DNA of 64,000 nucleotides from [Clostridium] innocuum (GTDB taxonomy: Bacteria > Bacillota_I > Bacilli_A > Erysipelotrichales > Erysipelotrichaceae). Under the pieces are notes generated by a model. That model saw only the letters and a list, made by a program, of their open reading frames with translations. It did not search any database and was not told the origin of the DNA. The stretch lies in assembly GCA_012317185.1 (NCBI GenBank), contig CP048838.1:4154001-4218000 (forward strand), in the 5' to 3' direction. This document shows, piece after piece, positions 26,806 to 35,984 of this stretch. The position numbers were made by a program, and so were the translations under genes. Numbering within the stretch: position 1 is the first letter of the stretch; each line of letters opens with the position of its first letter.

Positions 26806-27037
26806 CACACGCCCGTCATTTTATCTTATTTCGTCGGCTGTGGACGGCAACGTAAATTCGATTGAAAAAATACTGGCATTTTATGACCCGTACATATCAA
26901 AATGTTGCTTGCGTCCATTCTACGACAGATATGGTAATGTCTGCATAGTCGTAGACATGGAACTAAAGGGACGTATCAGAGAAGCACTTATCAAAATGAT
27001 TTTGGACTTTGATATTCCTTTAGAAACCGAAGAATAA
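26795..27037 (+). CDS. HTH_16 regulatory protein (Tn916 Orf8-like)
   Basis: 80 residues: FYLISSAVDGNVNSIEKILAFYDPYISK and CIVVDMELKGRIREALIKMI. Small helix-turn-helix partner of the Orf7-type sigma-like protein; start overlaps that gene's end. Two adjacent ATGs; the first is used. Confidence 0.85.
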   Translation: MMNNTRPSFYLISSAVDGNVNSIEKILAFYDPYISKCCLRPFYDRYGNVCIVVDMELKGRIREALIKMILDFDIPLETEE

Positions 27038-27411
27038 CAAGCAGTAACCGCAGAGCATGATTTGTTCAATCCCCTCTTTCCTGCTCTGCCCCTGCTTTTA
27101 CATGAAAGCAACACGCTTTCGCCAAAGCTCTTTGACAACTGAATAAAGCAGACAGATACGTTTGCGAGATAGCGAGCCACGGGGACTGTACGCCACGACC
27201 TTTTCAAAAGAAAGCGAGCGACCCACGCAGTGATCCGAGAGCGACTGTTGGAAAAGTCGTTTTGCCACGACCTATCCTCACAGAATAATGATACGTCCGC
27301 ATGGTGCGGTTCTGCCCACAAGAATGGGAATAGTTGAAATACTAACGGAGCTTTCCAAAGCCGTCTGCCTGCTTGTAAAAAACGACACACAGTAAAGGGG
27401 GTGCATAGATT
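27038..27411. other. Non-coding stretch before xis
   Basis: No credible gene in 374 bp. It has direct repeats GCCACGACCT (27192-27201, 27264-27273), several GC-rich repeats of GAGCGAC / AAAAGTCGT type, and a possible TTGACA near 27130. Comparable spacers occur in Tn916 before xis and may hold regulatory sites; it ends with the xis ribosome site AAAGGGGGTG. Confidence 0.5.
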
Positions 27412-27615
27412 ATGAACAATACTGATGTGCCTATCTGGGAAAAATATACGCTGACGATTGAAGAAGCGTCCAAATACTTCCGCATTGGCGAGAAGAAATT
27501 GCGTAAATTAGCCGAAGAAAATCTTGACGCTGGCTGGGTTATCGTAAACGGTAATCGTATTCAGATAAAGCGAAAACAATTTGAAAAAATCATAGATACA
27601 TTGGACGAAATCTAA
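27412..27615 (+). CDS. xis: Excisionase Xis (Tn916 type)
   Basis: 67 residues, MerR-like winged helix pattern LTIEEASKYFRIGEKKLRKLAEEN. Directs Int to excise the ICE from the chromosome. Directly upstream of int as in Tn916. Followed by an inverted repeat GAGCCGT..ACGGCTC (27623-27629 / 27659-27665) around a TATAAT, likely the int promoter. Confidence 0.92.
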   Translation: MNNTDVPIWEKYTLTIEEASKYFRIGEKKLRKLAEENLDAGWVIVNGNRIQIKRKQFEKIIDTLDEI

Positions 27616-27693
27616 TGTCATTGAGCCGTAGATATGGTATAATAAGGTATAGCGTATCACGGCTCATTCCATGACGGAAAGGAGCTTTACACT

Positions 27694-28884
27694 ATGTCTA
27701 ATGTAAAACGAAAAGACAGTAAAAATCGCAATTTGCGTAATGGAGAGAGCCAGCGAAAAGACGGAAGATACGTTTATAAATATACCGATATATACGGAAA
27801 GCCACAATTTATCTATTCTTGGAAACTTGTACCGACAGATAAAACACCTGCTGGAAAGCGTGATGATATATCGTTGAGGGAAAAAGAAGCACAGATAAAA
27901 AAAGACCTTAACGACGGTATTGACACAGTCGGCGGTAAAATGACAGTCTGCCAGCTCTACGACAAGAAGAACAGCCAAAGAAAGAACATCAAGAGGGCTA
28001 CTGAAAAAGGACGACAGTATCTTATGAACGCTCTGAAAAATGACCCATTGGGTATGAGGGCGATTGATACTGTGAAGCAGTCTGACGCTAAAGAATGGGC
28101 TATCAGAATGAGTGAAAAAGGATATGCCTATAAAACGATTGATAACTATAAGCGTTCCTTGAAAGCGTCATTTTACATGGCGATACAAGATGACTGTATC
28201 AGAAAGAACCCATTTGAATTTAAACTAAGTGATGTTCTGGAAGATGATACTGAGCAGAAAGTTATCCTTACACCAGAGCAGGAAGAACGCCTGCTTGCCT
28301 TTATGGAAACGGACAAGATTTACAGTAAGTATTATGATGAGGTTGTACTTCTTCTGGAAACGGGACTTCGTATTTCTGAATTTTGCGGACTGACGACGCA
28401 TATTGATATGCAGAACAGAATACTCAATATAGACCACCAGTTATTGAAAGATAGCGAAATCGGCTACTATATTGAAACGCCAAAGACCAAAAACGGAAAA
28501 CGGGAACTTCCATTGACAGAACGAGCTTATCAAGCAATCCAAAGAATACTAAAGAACAGAGGAAATGCACAACCGCTGATTGTAGGTGGTTACAGCAATT
28601 TCCTATTCTTGAACCGTGAGGGCTTGCCTAAAATTGCAGGAAACTATGAGGGCATGGTGCGAGGACTGATTAAGAAGTATAACAAGTATCACACGGACAA
28701 GTTACCGAACATCACACCACATTCATTCCGACATACTTATTGTACGAATATGGCAAACAGAGGAATGAACCCAAACACTCTGCAATATCTCATGGGACAC
28801 GCTAACATAACCATGACACTTGGTTATTACGCACACGGTACATTTCAATCTGCAAAAGCAGAGCTGGAAAGACTGGCTTGTTAA
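27694..28884 (+). CDS. int: Tyrosine integrase Int (Tn916 type)
   Basis: 396 residues. N-terminal arm-binding domain (RKDGRYVYKYTD..YSWKL), SAM-like core-binding domain, and a catalytic domain with Arg226 (TGLRISEF), His343-x-x-Arg346 (HSFRH), His369 and Tyr379 (LGYYAH), the same positions as Tn916 Int within one residue. Catalyses integration and excision via 6-bp coupling sequences. Last gene of the ICE. Confidence 0.96.
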   Translation: MSNVKRKDSKNRNLRNGESQRKDGRYVYKYTDIYGKPQFIYSWKLVPTDKTPAGKRDDISLREKEAQIKKDLNDGIDTVGGKMTVCQLYDKKNSQRKNIKRATEKGRQYLMNALKNDPLGMRAIDTVKQSDAKEWAIRMSEKGYAYKTIDNYKRSLKASFYMAIQDDCIRKNPFEFKLSDVLEDDTEQKVILTPEQEERLLAFMETDKIYSKYYDEVVLLLETGLRISEFCGLTTHIDMQNRILNIDHQLLKDSEIGYYIETPKTKNGKRELPLTERAYQAIQRILKNRGNAQPLIVGGYSNFLFLNREGLPKIAGNYEGMVRGLIKKYNKYHTDKLPNITPHSFRHTYCTNMANRGMNPNTLQYLMGHANITMTLGYYAHGTFQSAKAELERLAC

Positions 28885-29065
28885 TATCGGAACTTATATT
28901 TACTACTCATTTACTACTTTTGGTTGCATTTTCATGCTGGTAAATGCCAGCTTATGCAAGGTATCTTCCAAAAAGAAAATACCGATAAAGCCCTAAAATA
29001 CGGGATATATCGGCATTTACCAACTTATGAAAAGATAATCAGAAATTTAGTAAGTTTTTCTCATA
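28885..29065. repeat. ICE right end: DR2-type repeats and terminal IR
   Basis: Directly after int: ATTTACTAC repeats (28898-28906, 28909-28917), same orientation as at the left end. GGTAAATGCCAGC.. and ATACCGATAAAG..TTTATCGG-like IRs follow, then GATAATCAG (29034-29042) and the TTTTT-CTCATA-AAAAA junction (29055-29070), where CTCATA would be the coupling sequence. Then normal chromosome leads to the second csp gene. Confidence 0.75.
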
Positions 29066-29116
29066 AAAAACCATAGTTTAAACACTACATTCGAATATCT
29101 ATTTGCCAGAAAACAG

Positions 29117-29148
29117 GAAAAGGATCCGGAGAACTCCTGATCCTTTTC
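29117..29148 (-). terminator. Terminator after second csp gene
   Basis: GAAAAGGATC..GATCCTTTTC stem (29117-29126 / 29139-29148) followed on the minus strand by a T-rich stretch. Lies 10 nt beyond the csp stop. Confidence 0.8.
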
Positions 29149-29158
29149 TTTGCGCCAT

Positions 29159-29356
29159 TTATGCTTTTTCTACATTTCTGGCCTGCAGTCCCTTATCGGA
29201 ATCCACCGTATCAAATGTTACTTCCTGACCTTCCTCCAGGGACTTGTATCCTTCCTGTTGGATATGAGAATAATGTACGAAAATATCCTTTCCATCTTCT
29301 CCATTGATAAATCCATAGCCCTTCTCAGCATTAAACCATTTTACTTTGCCTTTCAT
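29159..29356 (-). CDS. Cold-shock domain protein (right of ICE)
   Basis: 65 residues starting MKGKVKWFNAEKGYGFI; ATG 29356 is preferred over a GTG four codons upstream that abuts the AGGAAGG site. RNP1 KGYGFI and RNP2 IFVHYS. Paralogue of the csp at 5904-6101; this copy has the canonical WF in the RNA-binding face while the other has MF. Confidence 0.94.
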   Translation of the reverse strand: MKGKVKWFNAEKGYGFINGEDGKDIFVHYSHIQQEGYKSLEEGQEVTFDTVDSDKGLQARNVEKA

Positions 29357-29383
29357 TTCTGACTTCACCTTCCTGTATCTATG

Positions 29384-30052
29384 TCAAAGTATAGAGAACA
29401 TCCCTTTTCTTTTCAAATCTTTTTTTTCGCAGGATTCGACAAATCGGGGATTCGCACAAAGCGCCAGTGCCTCTATCTTATACCTATGCTCCTGAAGAAG
29501 ATCATATGCACAAAGTAATGTATTTCCACTTGTAACAACATCATCAACCAGCAACAGTCTGGTTTTTGGAAGAACGATATCCGGTTTCATTTTTATTACC
29601 TGGGAAATATTTTTGCGGTTTTCAAAGCTTTGCAGGGACTGCTTGTGATTACAGGTCTTATAAAATGGTTCAATGGTCTTTAAACGGCAGGCATGCAGCA
29701 TGTCCTTTACCGGATGAAAGCCGCGTTCAATGGTTTTTTCTTCGCTCGAAGGAAGAAGAACGATCGTGTAGTGTCGAAATTTAGCATTGATTTTTTTCAT
29801 GATGTCATGGAAAAACACGTCTCTTAGAGCTGTATCCAGACCTTCCTTATATTGAAATATCATATTTTCCAGAAAATCATTATATACATATGCGATATGC
29901 AGCTTTATGCCATTCAGCTTTACCGTCTTATTCAAAACGGTTAACTCATGACGGCAGGCTCCGCACAAAAGGGAATCCTGACGCAGGAATTCAAAAAGAC
30001 TTTGCTGATTTGTTATCTCCTCCATACATAGTCGGCACCATTCTTCCTTCAT
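29384..30052 (-). CDS. comFC: ComF-family amidophosphoribosyltransferase-like protein
   Basis: 222 residues; N-terminal zinc-type CRLC/CGAC pairs and a C-terminal PRPP-binding motif LLLVDDVVTSGNTL (about 166-179). Works with ComFA in uptake of transforming DNA. Start overlaps the comFA stop by 4 bp (ATGA). Confidence 0.9.
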   Translation of the reverse strand: MKEEWCRLCMEEITNQQSLFEFLRQDSLLCGACRHELTVLNKTVKLNGIKLHIAYVYNDFLENMIFQYKEGLDTALRDVFFHDIMKKINAKFRHYTIVLLPSSEEKTIERGFHPVKDMLHACRLKTIEPFYKTCNHKQSLQSFENRKNISQVIKMKPDIVLPKTRLLLVDDVVTSGNTLLCAYDLLQEHRYKIEALALCANPRFVESCEKKDLKRKGMFSIL

Positions 30053-31203
30053 TTTGAATCCCCCCTGTTCATCCTCTGTAATGCCTGTATGCAGCGCTCA
30101 ATATCTCTTGTTTTTCTTGTGCACAGAAACAAACCTTTCCCTGTCGGCATTTCAATATTACGTCCAACACGGCCAATCATCTGAATCAGGCTCGCTTCAT
30201 TGAATACCGGATGATCAGCATGATAAATCACAACATGTACACCCTTGATGGTGATTCCTCTTTCCAGAACGGTTGTCGCAATCAGACATTCGTAGCGCTT
30301 TTCATGAAATCTTTTAAGGATTTTTTCCTTATCCTTCGTTTTTGAAGTAAAGGAAGTACAGCGAAACACAATACGCAGCCATCTGCTCATCTGCTCTGCC
30401 AGAGCTATCGTCGGTACAAAGACCAGGGTCTGTGCGGCTTCCTTTTTCTGCCACTTTAAAAATCGGATAAGCTGATACAGCTGTATGGAAGGCAAGGCTG
30501 CTTTCACATCAGGTACGATCAAAGGATAGCCATGCGGTCTTTGAAACAGCTCGACCATCTGCAGTTTTCCCTGCTTTACATCTGACAGCATTTCTTCATC
30601 CGGTGTAGCGGTCAAATACAGACGGTTCCCGATACAGGCATGTATTGCAATCTGCTTCAGCACAGCATTGCCACGATAAGGAAATGCATCCACCTCATCC
30701 ATGATCAACAGATCAAACGCCGCATGATAGCGATACAGCTGGTGCATTGTGCATATGATGAGATCACCCTCGGTGACCTCAGTATAGCCCTCACAAACCG
30801 CGATCACATTTAGATTTTTAAACGCATCCTGCATGCGCTCCCGTATTTCCAGAACAACCTGACGACGGCTGATGGCAAAGCCCACCTTGCAGCCTTTCGC
30901 AAGGCTTTGTTTAATCGCCTCCATGACAAGCTCCGTTTTGCCGGCACCACAGGCTGCATATACTAGCACATCCTGGTGATGATTCAGGTACATTACTATT
31001 TCTGAAGCACACCGTTTCTGTGCAGGAGTCAGTGGATATTTCAGCTGATATGCTGTATGAATCGGTTTTCTACATACATTTTTTCTTTCCGGCAGCTCTC
31101 CTACCCCAATTCTTCCAAACATGATGCATTTTCGACAGTACCAGCCCTTGGCATCTTTATAAAAGTAACGTTTCTCTGTATTTCCGCAACGCAGGCATTG
31201 CAT
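30049..31203 (-). CDS. comFA: DEAD-box-like competence helicase ComFA
   Basis: 384 residues. N-terminal zinc finger CLRCG..CRKC, Walker A AACGAGKTE (about 83-91), MDEVD, ATP-helicase motif LTATP, C-terminal helicase motif QMIGRVGRN. Pulls single-stranded DNA across the membrane during competence. Ribosome site GGAGGTGATACT. Shorter than some homologues but with all helicase motifs. Confidence 0.93.
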   Translation of the reverse strand: MQCLRCGNTEKRYFYKDAKGWYCRKCIMFGRIGVGELPERKNVCRKPIHTAYQLKYPLTPAQKRCASEIVMYLNHHQDVLVYAACGAGKTELVMEAIKQSLAKGCKVGFAISRRQVVLEIRERMQDAFKNLNVIAVCEGYTEVTEGDLIICTMHQLYRYHAAFDLLIMDEVDAFPYRGNAVLKQIAIHACIGNRLYLTATPDEEMLSDVKQGKLQMVELFQRPHGYPLIVPDVKAALPSIQLYQLIRFLKWQKKEAAQTLVFVPTIALAEQMSRWLRIVFRCTSFTSKTKDKEKILKRFHEKRYECLIATTVLERGITIKGVHVVIYHADHPVFNEASLIQMIGRVGRNIEMPTGKGLFLCTRKTRDIERCIQALQRMNRGDSK

Positions 31204-31249
31204 AGTATCACCTCCATAGTTCTATACGTATGAAAGTGGTAAAAGTCCT

Positions 31250-31277
31250 AAAAAAAACAGAATTTTTTTCATTCTGT
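31250..31277 (-). terminator. Terminator after galE
   Basis: ACAGAAT-loop-ATTCTGT (31257-31263 / 31271-31277) followed by eight Ts on the minus strand. Isolates galE from comFA, whose own leader occupies 31204-31249. Confidence 0.85.
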
Positions 31278-31361
31278 CTTTTCTAACTTATGCGATATTT
31301 ATTCGATAGTGCTGAAGCATTTCCATTTGTTTTTTATCTGTTTTTGTAGAATTGCAAACTA

Positions 31362-32372
31362 TTAATTTGCTTCTTTTTCCACCTGTAAGAAATGCCATGC
31401 ATCTGCACACATTTCTTCCAGTCCTCTTTCTGCTTTCCAACCAAGCTCCTTCAGCGCTTTTTCTGTGCTGGCATAGCATTGTGCAATATCCCCAGGACGT
31501 CTAGGATCAATCTGATAAGGAACCTCGATATTATTAACCTTTGCAAATGTATTAACAACATCCAGTACACTATATCCTATACCAGTACCGAGATTATACG
31601 CATCAACACCAATTGGTTCCATAACCTTATTCACAGCATTCACATGTCCCTTTGCAAGGTCTACTACATGAATATAATCACGTACACCCGTACCATCCGG
31701 TGTATCATAATCATTTCCATAAACATGCAGATAAGGCAACTCCTTATTGGCAACCTTAACGATATACGGCATCAGGTTATTCGGGATATCATTCGGACTT
31801 TCTCCCAACAGACCACTCTTGTGTGCTCCGATTGGATTGAAATAGCGCAGCAAAGCAATATTCCACTCATTATCTGAAATGTATAAATCTTTTAAAATCT
31901 GTTCAATCATCAATTTTGTCGTACCATACGGATTCGTAGTAGGTCCCAACGGGAAATCTTCAAAGATAGGTACACTTGCAGGGTTTCCATATACTGTGGC
32001 ACTTGATGAGAAAACAATGCGCTTGCAGTTATGCTTTCCCATTACCTTACACAATGCAAGCAGCGACATCAGATTATTCTGATAATACATAATCGGTTTC
32101 TGTACTGACTCTCCTACCGCTTTATACCCGGCAAAATGAATAGCTGCATCAATTTTATGCTCACTGAATATTTTCTCCAGTGTTGCCTCATCACAGCAAT
32201 CTGCCTCATAAAACGCAACACGCTTTCCTGTAATATTCTCAATCTTATCAACAACATCAGCCTGTGAGTTATACAGGTTATCAATTATCACTACTTCATT
32301 ACCAGCTTCTATTAATTCAACGCATGTGTGGCTTCCAATGAATCCGGTACCACCAGTTACTAAGATTTTCAT
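31362..32372 (-). CDS. galE: UDP-glucose 4-epimerase
   Basis: 336 residues from ATG 32372 (AAGGGAGGAACCGTAC upstream; an ATG 27 nt earlier lacks a site). NAD-binding GGTGFIGSHT at 7-16, SSSATVYG, catalytic YGTTK near 150, and VRDYIHVVDLAKGHV. Interconverts UDP-Glc and UDP-Gal for cell-envelope sugar supply. Single gene with its own promoter. Confidence 0.96.
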   Translation of the reverse strand: MKILVTGGTGFIGSHTCVELIEAGNEVVIIDNLYNSQADVVDKIENITGKRVAFYEADCCDEATLEKIFSEHKIDAAIHFAGYKAVGESVQKPIMYYQNNLMSLLALCKVMGKHNCKRIVFSSSATVYGNPASVPIFEDFPLGPTTNPYGTTKLMIEQILKDLYISDNEWNIALLRYFNPIGAHKSGLLGESPNDIPNNLMPYIVKVANKELPYLHVYGNDYDTPDGTGVRDYIHVVDLAKGHVNAVNKVMEPIGVDAYNLGTGIGYSVLDVVNTFAKVNNIEVPYQIDPRRPGDIAQCYASTEKALKELGWKAERGLEEMCADAWHFLQVEKEAN

Positions 32373-32404
32373 GTACGGTTCCTCCCTTAGTTTATCCATG
32401 TCCT

Positions 32405-32413
32405 ATTATAGCA
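32405..32413 (-). promoter_or_regulatory. Extended -10 promoter of galE
   Basis: TGCTATAAT on the minus strand, about 33 nt from the galE start codon; TATAAT occupies 32405-32410. No convincing -35, consistent with an extended -10 promoter. Confidence 0.55.
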
Positions 32414-32546
32414 TAATCCATTACTGATAGCGGAGAAACAAGAAAAAAAATAAGGATTTCACAAAACTAATCACCTTCAGTATATCAATTTAACCGTTTT
32501 CTATGCTTTTATATAACTCACCAAAAGCTTTTCTATCGCTTTAACT

Positions 32547-32588
32547 AAAAAAAGACCATGACGAAAGTGCTGTCCTAACACCATGGCC
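32547..32588 (-). terminator. Terminator after SIS/PTS operon
   Basis: GGCCATG..CATGGTC (32582-32588 / 32554-32560) followed by TTTTTTT on the minus strand; 42 nt beyond the SIS-gene stop. Confidence 0.8.
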
Positions 32589-32629
32589 TGTTTTCCTGAT
32601 AGTTTGATTTTTCTAACGCTGCTTCACAA

Positions 32630-33634
32630 CTAATAATCCAGACGTCTGTAATACCGGCGAATATCCATTGGATGCCTTGTTTCTCTTTCCATATACGCAT
32701 CGATCCGGTTATTTACGGCATGCATCACCAGGTGTGAAATGTGCTTTCTGTACCCTTCACTGATTCCCTTCAGCTCATAATCCCTTGTATCGATAATTGT
32801 GTAATTCTCACAGATTCTTGGCAGGAATTTCGCGACTCTTTCAGACAGCGGACGCTGGGCATCTTCTCCTATGAACACGGTAACCGGTGTTTCCTTTGTG
32901 ATGATTTCAAACATACCATGAAAGAACTCCCCGGATGTGATGGACTTCGTCTTGATCCACAGCTGTTCCTCCCAATAGCACATTGCATAGGAATACGTTG
33001 CGCCCCACTGTTTTCCTGCCCCCACAAAATAGTGGATTGGATCATTACAGTGTTTTTTTGCAAATTCCTGTCCAAATGCATCAGCCTTCTTTTCCACATC
33101 AATCAGCGCCTGTGCCAGATGTGCTTCAAATTCCGCATACATAGCATCACAATCCGAAAATTCCCCATTGTTCTGCATGAATCGATCCGCAACCATAAAG
33201 AACTTCAGCTGTTCATTCACCGGATACGCTATTTCATAATCCACCAGCTTTGCAAGCTCGGTCGTATCAATGTCAATAAATCCAATCACCTTTGCCCCGG
33301 CTGCCTGCATACGCTTTACAGCCTCTACCACTTCCACTGTGCTGCCGGTAACGGATGAGGTAATTACGACAGTGCCCTCACCCACACGCTTATTCCCCGT
33401 CGTATTGTACTCGGAAGCATTTTCCGCCCAGGTTTCGATTTCTGATTGTTCCTTCATATGAACCGCCGCCTGCATACCGCTCGCCCAGGTTCCCCCGATA
33501 CCCAGCCAGCAGATATTGCGATATCCCTGTGCACATATCTCATCGACGATCCGGTTGATATCCTTACGGATTGCTAGTGCACCATTGACACTGCTTCGTG
33601 CCCATTCTTCATTGAATTTCAATAACATGTTCAT
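32630..33634 (-). CDS. SIS-domain deglycase, FrlB/GfrF-like
   Basis: 334 residues with two SIS domains: GIGGTWASGMQAAVHM (about 45-60), TSSVTGSTVEVVEAV (about 91-105), and the second with HYFVGAGKQWG. Family members cleave sugar phosphate from an amino acid, for example glucoselysine-6-P or fructoselysine-6-P to glucose-6-P and lysine. Adjacent PTS IIABCD, an FrlC-like epimerase and a LevR activator support an Amadori-compound pathway, but the exact substrate is not proven. Confidence 0.75.
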   Translation of the reverse strand: MNMLLKFNEEWARSSVNGALAIRKDINRIVDEICAQGYRNICWLGIGGTWASGMQAAVHMKEQSEIETWAENASEYNTTGNKRVGEGTVVITSSVTGSTVEVVEAVKRMQAAGAKVIGFIDIDTTELAKLVDYEIAYPVNEQLKFFMVADRFMQNNGEFSDCDAMYAEFEAHLAQALIDVEKKADAFGQEFAKKHCNDPIHYFVGAGKQWGATYSYAMCYWEEQLWIKTKSITSGEFFHGMFEIITKETPVTVFIGEDAQRPLSERVAKFLPRICENYTIIDTRDYELKGISEGYRKHISHLVMHAVNNRIDAYMERETRHPMDIRRYYRRLDY

Positions 33635-33663
33635 GTCCTCCTCTTATTTGTAAATCATTTATC

Positions 33664-34500
33664 TTATCCGGCAAGTATACCGAAATAAGCACCTGCAATA
33701 CCGAGAACCATCGTTCCCAGAATCAACATGATCGGATTGACTTTTTTCTTCAATAGCCAGAAATACATCCATGTACCACCCAGTCCGATCAACCCGGGCA
33801 TAATTCCGTCCAGAATAGACTGCAGGGTGGTGACCTCTTCACCGACCTTACTCAGCTCGACATTCAAAGTCGTCCATACCATATCCTTTGACATACAGCC
33901 AATAACCATAACACCAAGAATACTCGCTGCCGCAAGCAGCTTATCCATCATACCGTTGGCCTGCATTCTCTGCAGATACTTGAAGCCAATGCTATAGCCG
34001 AAATGCGCGCCGAAATAGCGGATGATAAACGCAGGAATGTTATATATCAGAAAATACACAATCGGTCCAAACATATTTCCGTTCTGTGCCAGTGAAATAC
34101 CGATACCAACAGCAATAACCCGCAGACAGCCGACAAATACAGAGTCACCGATTCCGCTCAGTGGCCCCATCAGTGCCGTCTTGATACTGGAAATCGCCTC
34201 TCCGTCCACCTCGCCACATGATTTCATTTCCTCCATGGATGCCACAATGCCGCCAACGAACGGAGCAAGCTGCGGTGTGATATTAAAGAACTCGACATGG
34301 CGTGTCAGTGCATCCCTGTAGCCTTCCTCATCTCCTGCATATACCTTTTTCAAAATTTTATTCATCATCATGGCAAAGGCGATGTGCATCTGCCGTTCAT
34401 AGTTCCAGGAAAACTCTATTCCCAAAGAGCCCTGGTTAAATGCCATTCTGGTGATATCCGCTTTCTGAATGCTCTTATCGGATTTAGAAGTCATCATCAT
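33664..34500 (-). CDS. PTS mannose-family EIID component
   Basis: 278 residues (one of three ATGs at the 5' end used as start). EIID membrane component of a Man-type PTS: GSLGIEFSWNYERQMHIAFAMMM, QLAPFVGGIV, GPLSGIGDSVFVG. Works with EIIC as sugar channel. Overlaps the EIIC gene by 17 nt. Confidence 0.93.
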   Translation of the reverse strand: MMMTSKSDKSIQKADITRMAFNQGSLGIEFSWNYERQMHIAFAMMMNKILKKVYAGDEEGYRDALTRHVEFFNITPQLAPFVGGIVASMEEMKSCGEVDGEAISSIKTALMGPLSGIGDSVFVGCLRVIAVGIGISLAQNGNMFGPIVYFLIYNIPAFIIRYFGAHFGYSIGFKYLQRMQANGMMDKLLAAASILGVMVIGCMSKDMVWTTLNVELSKVGEEVTTLQSILDGIMPGLIGLGGTWMYFWLLKKKVNPIMLILGTMVLGIAGAYFGILAG

Positions 34501-35257
34501 CGCTCACCTCCATACCAGCTTCTCCAGCTGCGGCTCCCTTCAGATTCATAAAATCGAATTTGACAACAATCAGAATCACACCCAGAATTGCCACGCCTAA
34601 TACAGGTACACTCATATAAGCTGCAAGCGCAAATCCCAGAAAATAGTAGGGAACATTCTGCCTGTTTACCGTCATGCGCATCAGCATTGCAAATCCCAAT
34701 GCGGGAAGTAATCCGGCTGCCGCAGCCATACCATCCGTCACATAGGCAGGAATTGCATTGATCATACTGCCCACTGCTTCACTTCCCAAATAGAAAGCAA
34801 AGAACACAAGCAGGAATCGTCGTACAATGGTGATCATACCGATCAGCCAGTGTGTTGCCACAACACCGCCGTATTTTCCTTCCATGGCATAACGGTCTGT
34901 AAAACGCAGAATCACGGAATTAAATACATTGCAGAAGTTACCGATTGCCTGTGACACCAGTGCAATCGGCATCGCCAGCGTAACCGCCGTTTCGATACCC
35001 TTCCCCATGGAAATTGCAAATGCAGTGGCCAGAACACCGCCGACAATCGTATCCGGTGGAACATATGCCCCAATACTGACAGCCCCCATAAAGAATAATT
35101 CCAGACTTGCGCCGATAATCAGTCCCTGATGCAGATTTCCCAGCACCAGGCCAACCAGCGGTGCAAGAATAATTGGTCGATTGATATACAGGGAGCCCAG
35201 CTGATCGCCGAAGACACCCAGACTTGCAATCAATCCGATTAAGCATGCTTGTACCAT
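34484..35257 (-). CDS. PTS mannose-family EIIC component
   Basis: 257 residues from ATG 35257 (GAGGAGGAAATC upstream). ManY-type membrane protein with many helices: LVGLVLGNLHQGLIIGASLELFFMG, and DTIVGGVLATAF. Transports the substrate with EIID. Confidence 0.93.
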   Translation of the reverse strand: MVQACLIGLIASLGVFGDQLGSLYINRPIILAPLVGLVLGNLHQGLIIGASLELFFMGAVSIGAYVPPDTIVGGVLATAFAISMGKGIETAVTLAMPIALVSQAIGNFCNVFNSVILRFTDRYAMEGKYGGVVATHWLIGMITIVRRFLLVFFAFYLGSEAVGSMINAIPAYVTDGMAAAAGLLPALGFAMLMRMTVNRQNVPYYFLGFALAAYMSVPVLGVAILGVILIVVKFDFMNLKGAAAGEAGMEVSDDDDF

Positions 35258-35342
35258 GATTTCCTCCTCTTTTGCATTTTCATGCATGTTTCAGGAATTA
35301 AATTCCTGTATATTTGACCCGCACGGTTGCGGGAAGCGGACC

Positions 35343-35819
35343 TTATTGATGCAGTACATGCTCCAGTGCTATTGGAGATTCTGCCGGCAGCTGCTGGATG
35401 AATACAGACACGCCGCGCTGCTGCAGCTCCTTTAATTCCGCCTCATCCTTATCACTGATGAAAATCGCCTTGCTGATTTGACGACAGCCTTCCCTTCGAA
35501 TCGTTCCGCCCAGATTGAGACTGTGAACAGCCGGACAGCCTGCACTCAGCACATTGGCATCATGAATGGTCTTTACGACCACCAGCAGTCGGTACGTATC
35601 GGTGACTCCGCTGTTGATTGCCTTTATGGAATCCTCCAGATTTTTAATGACCAGCTTGACCCCGGAGGGCTTTGCCAGCTTCATGGTCGTTTTGAAAACC
35701 TCGTCATGTACCACTGCATCATTGGCAATCAGAATGCAGTCAGCACTCAATTCATTGGTCCAGGAAAATGCAACCTGTCCATGCAGCAGACGATGGTCCA
35801 CTCTGCATAATTTGATCAT
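35343..35819 (-). CDS. PTS mannose-family EIIB component
   Basis: 158 residues; ATG 35819 is 9 nt from AAAGG (an upstream GTG overlaps it). EIIB active-site motif RVDHRLLHGQVAFSW with His near 14. Transfers phosphate from EIIA to the incoming sugar. The 165-nt gap to EIIA (35820-35984) shows no gene; a GCGCTTTTTGCGC repeat near 35838-35850 may be a regulatory element. Confidence 0.93.
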   Translation of the reverse strand: MIKLCRVDHRLLHGQVAFSWTNELSADCILIANDAVVHDEVFKTTMKLAKPSGVKLVIKNLEDSIKAINSGVTDTYRLLVVVKTIHDANVLSAGCPAVHSLNLGGTIRREGCRQISKAIFISDKDEAELKELQQRGVSVFIQQLPAESPIALEHVLHQ

Positions 35820-35984
35820 ATTTGACACCCTTTCTTTTGCGCTTTTTGCGCTTACTCACATGTAGAATAAAGCAGTTCAGCTATCGTTTCTTACACCCCA
35901 CGCTCTTCGTGCATCTGTATGTCTTCTTTACAGCATGTGGTTACTCTTTTGTGCTTTGCGATTGTTCTTTTTAGGTTGCAGTAT

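Larger units (their letters stand above)
6331..29065 (+). mobile_element. Tn916-family integrative conjugative element (about 22.7 kb)
   Basis: Gene order matches the Tn916 backbone: DUF961 pair (orf23/22), FtsK-like (orf21), oriT-like region, Rep (orf20), small membrane proteins, ArdA (orf18), TcpE (orf17), VirB4-like (orf16), polytopic protein (orf15), NlpC/P60 (orf14), TcpC (orf13), orf7/orf8 regulators, xis, int. Both ends show T5-N6-A5 junctions, the Tn916 target and coupling-sequence pattern: left TTTTT at 6326-6330, right TTTTT at 29055-29059 followed by CTCATA. They also share a subterminal inverted CTGATTATC (6355-6363) / GATAATCAG (29034-29042) and paired ATTTACTAC arm-type repeats. 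There is no tet(M) in the usual cargo slot; the cargo is an adhesin, small cassettes and a PadR operon. Exact ends are inferred to within a few bases. Confidence 0.9.
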
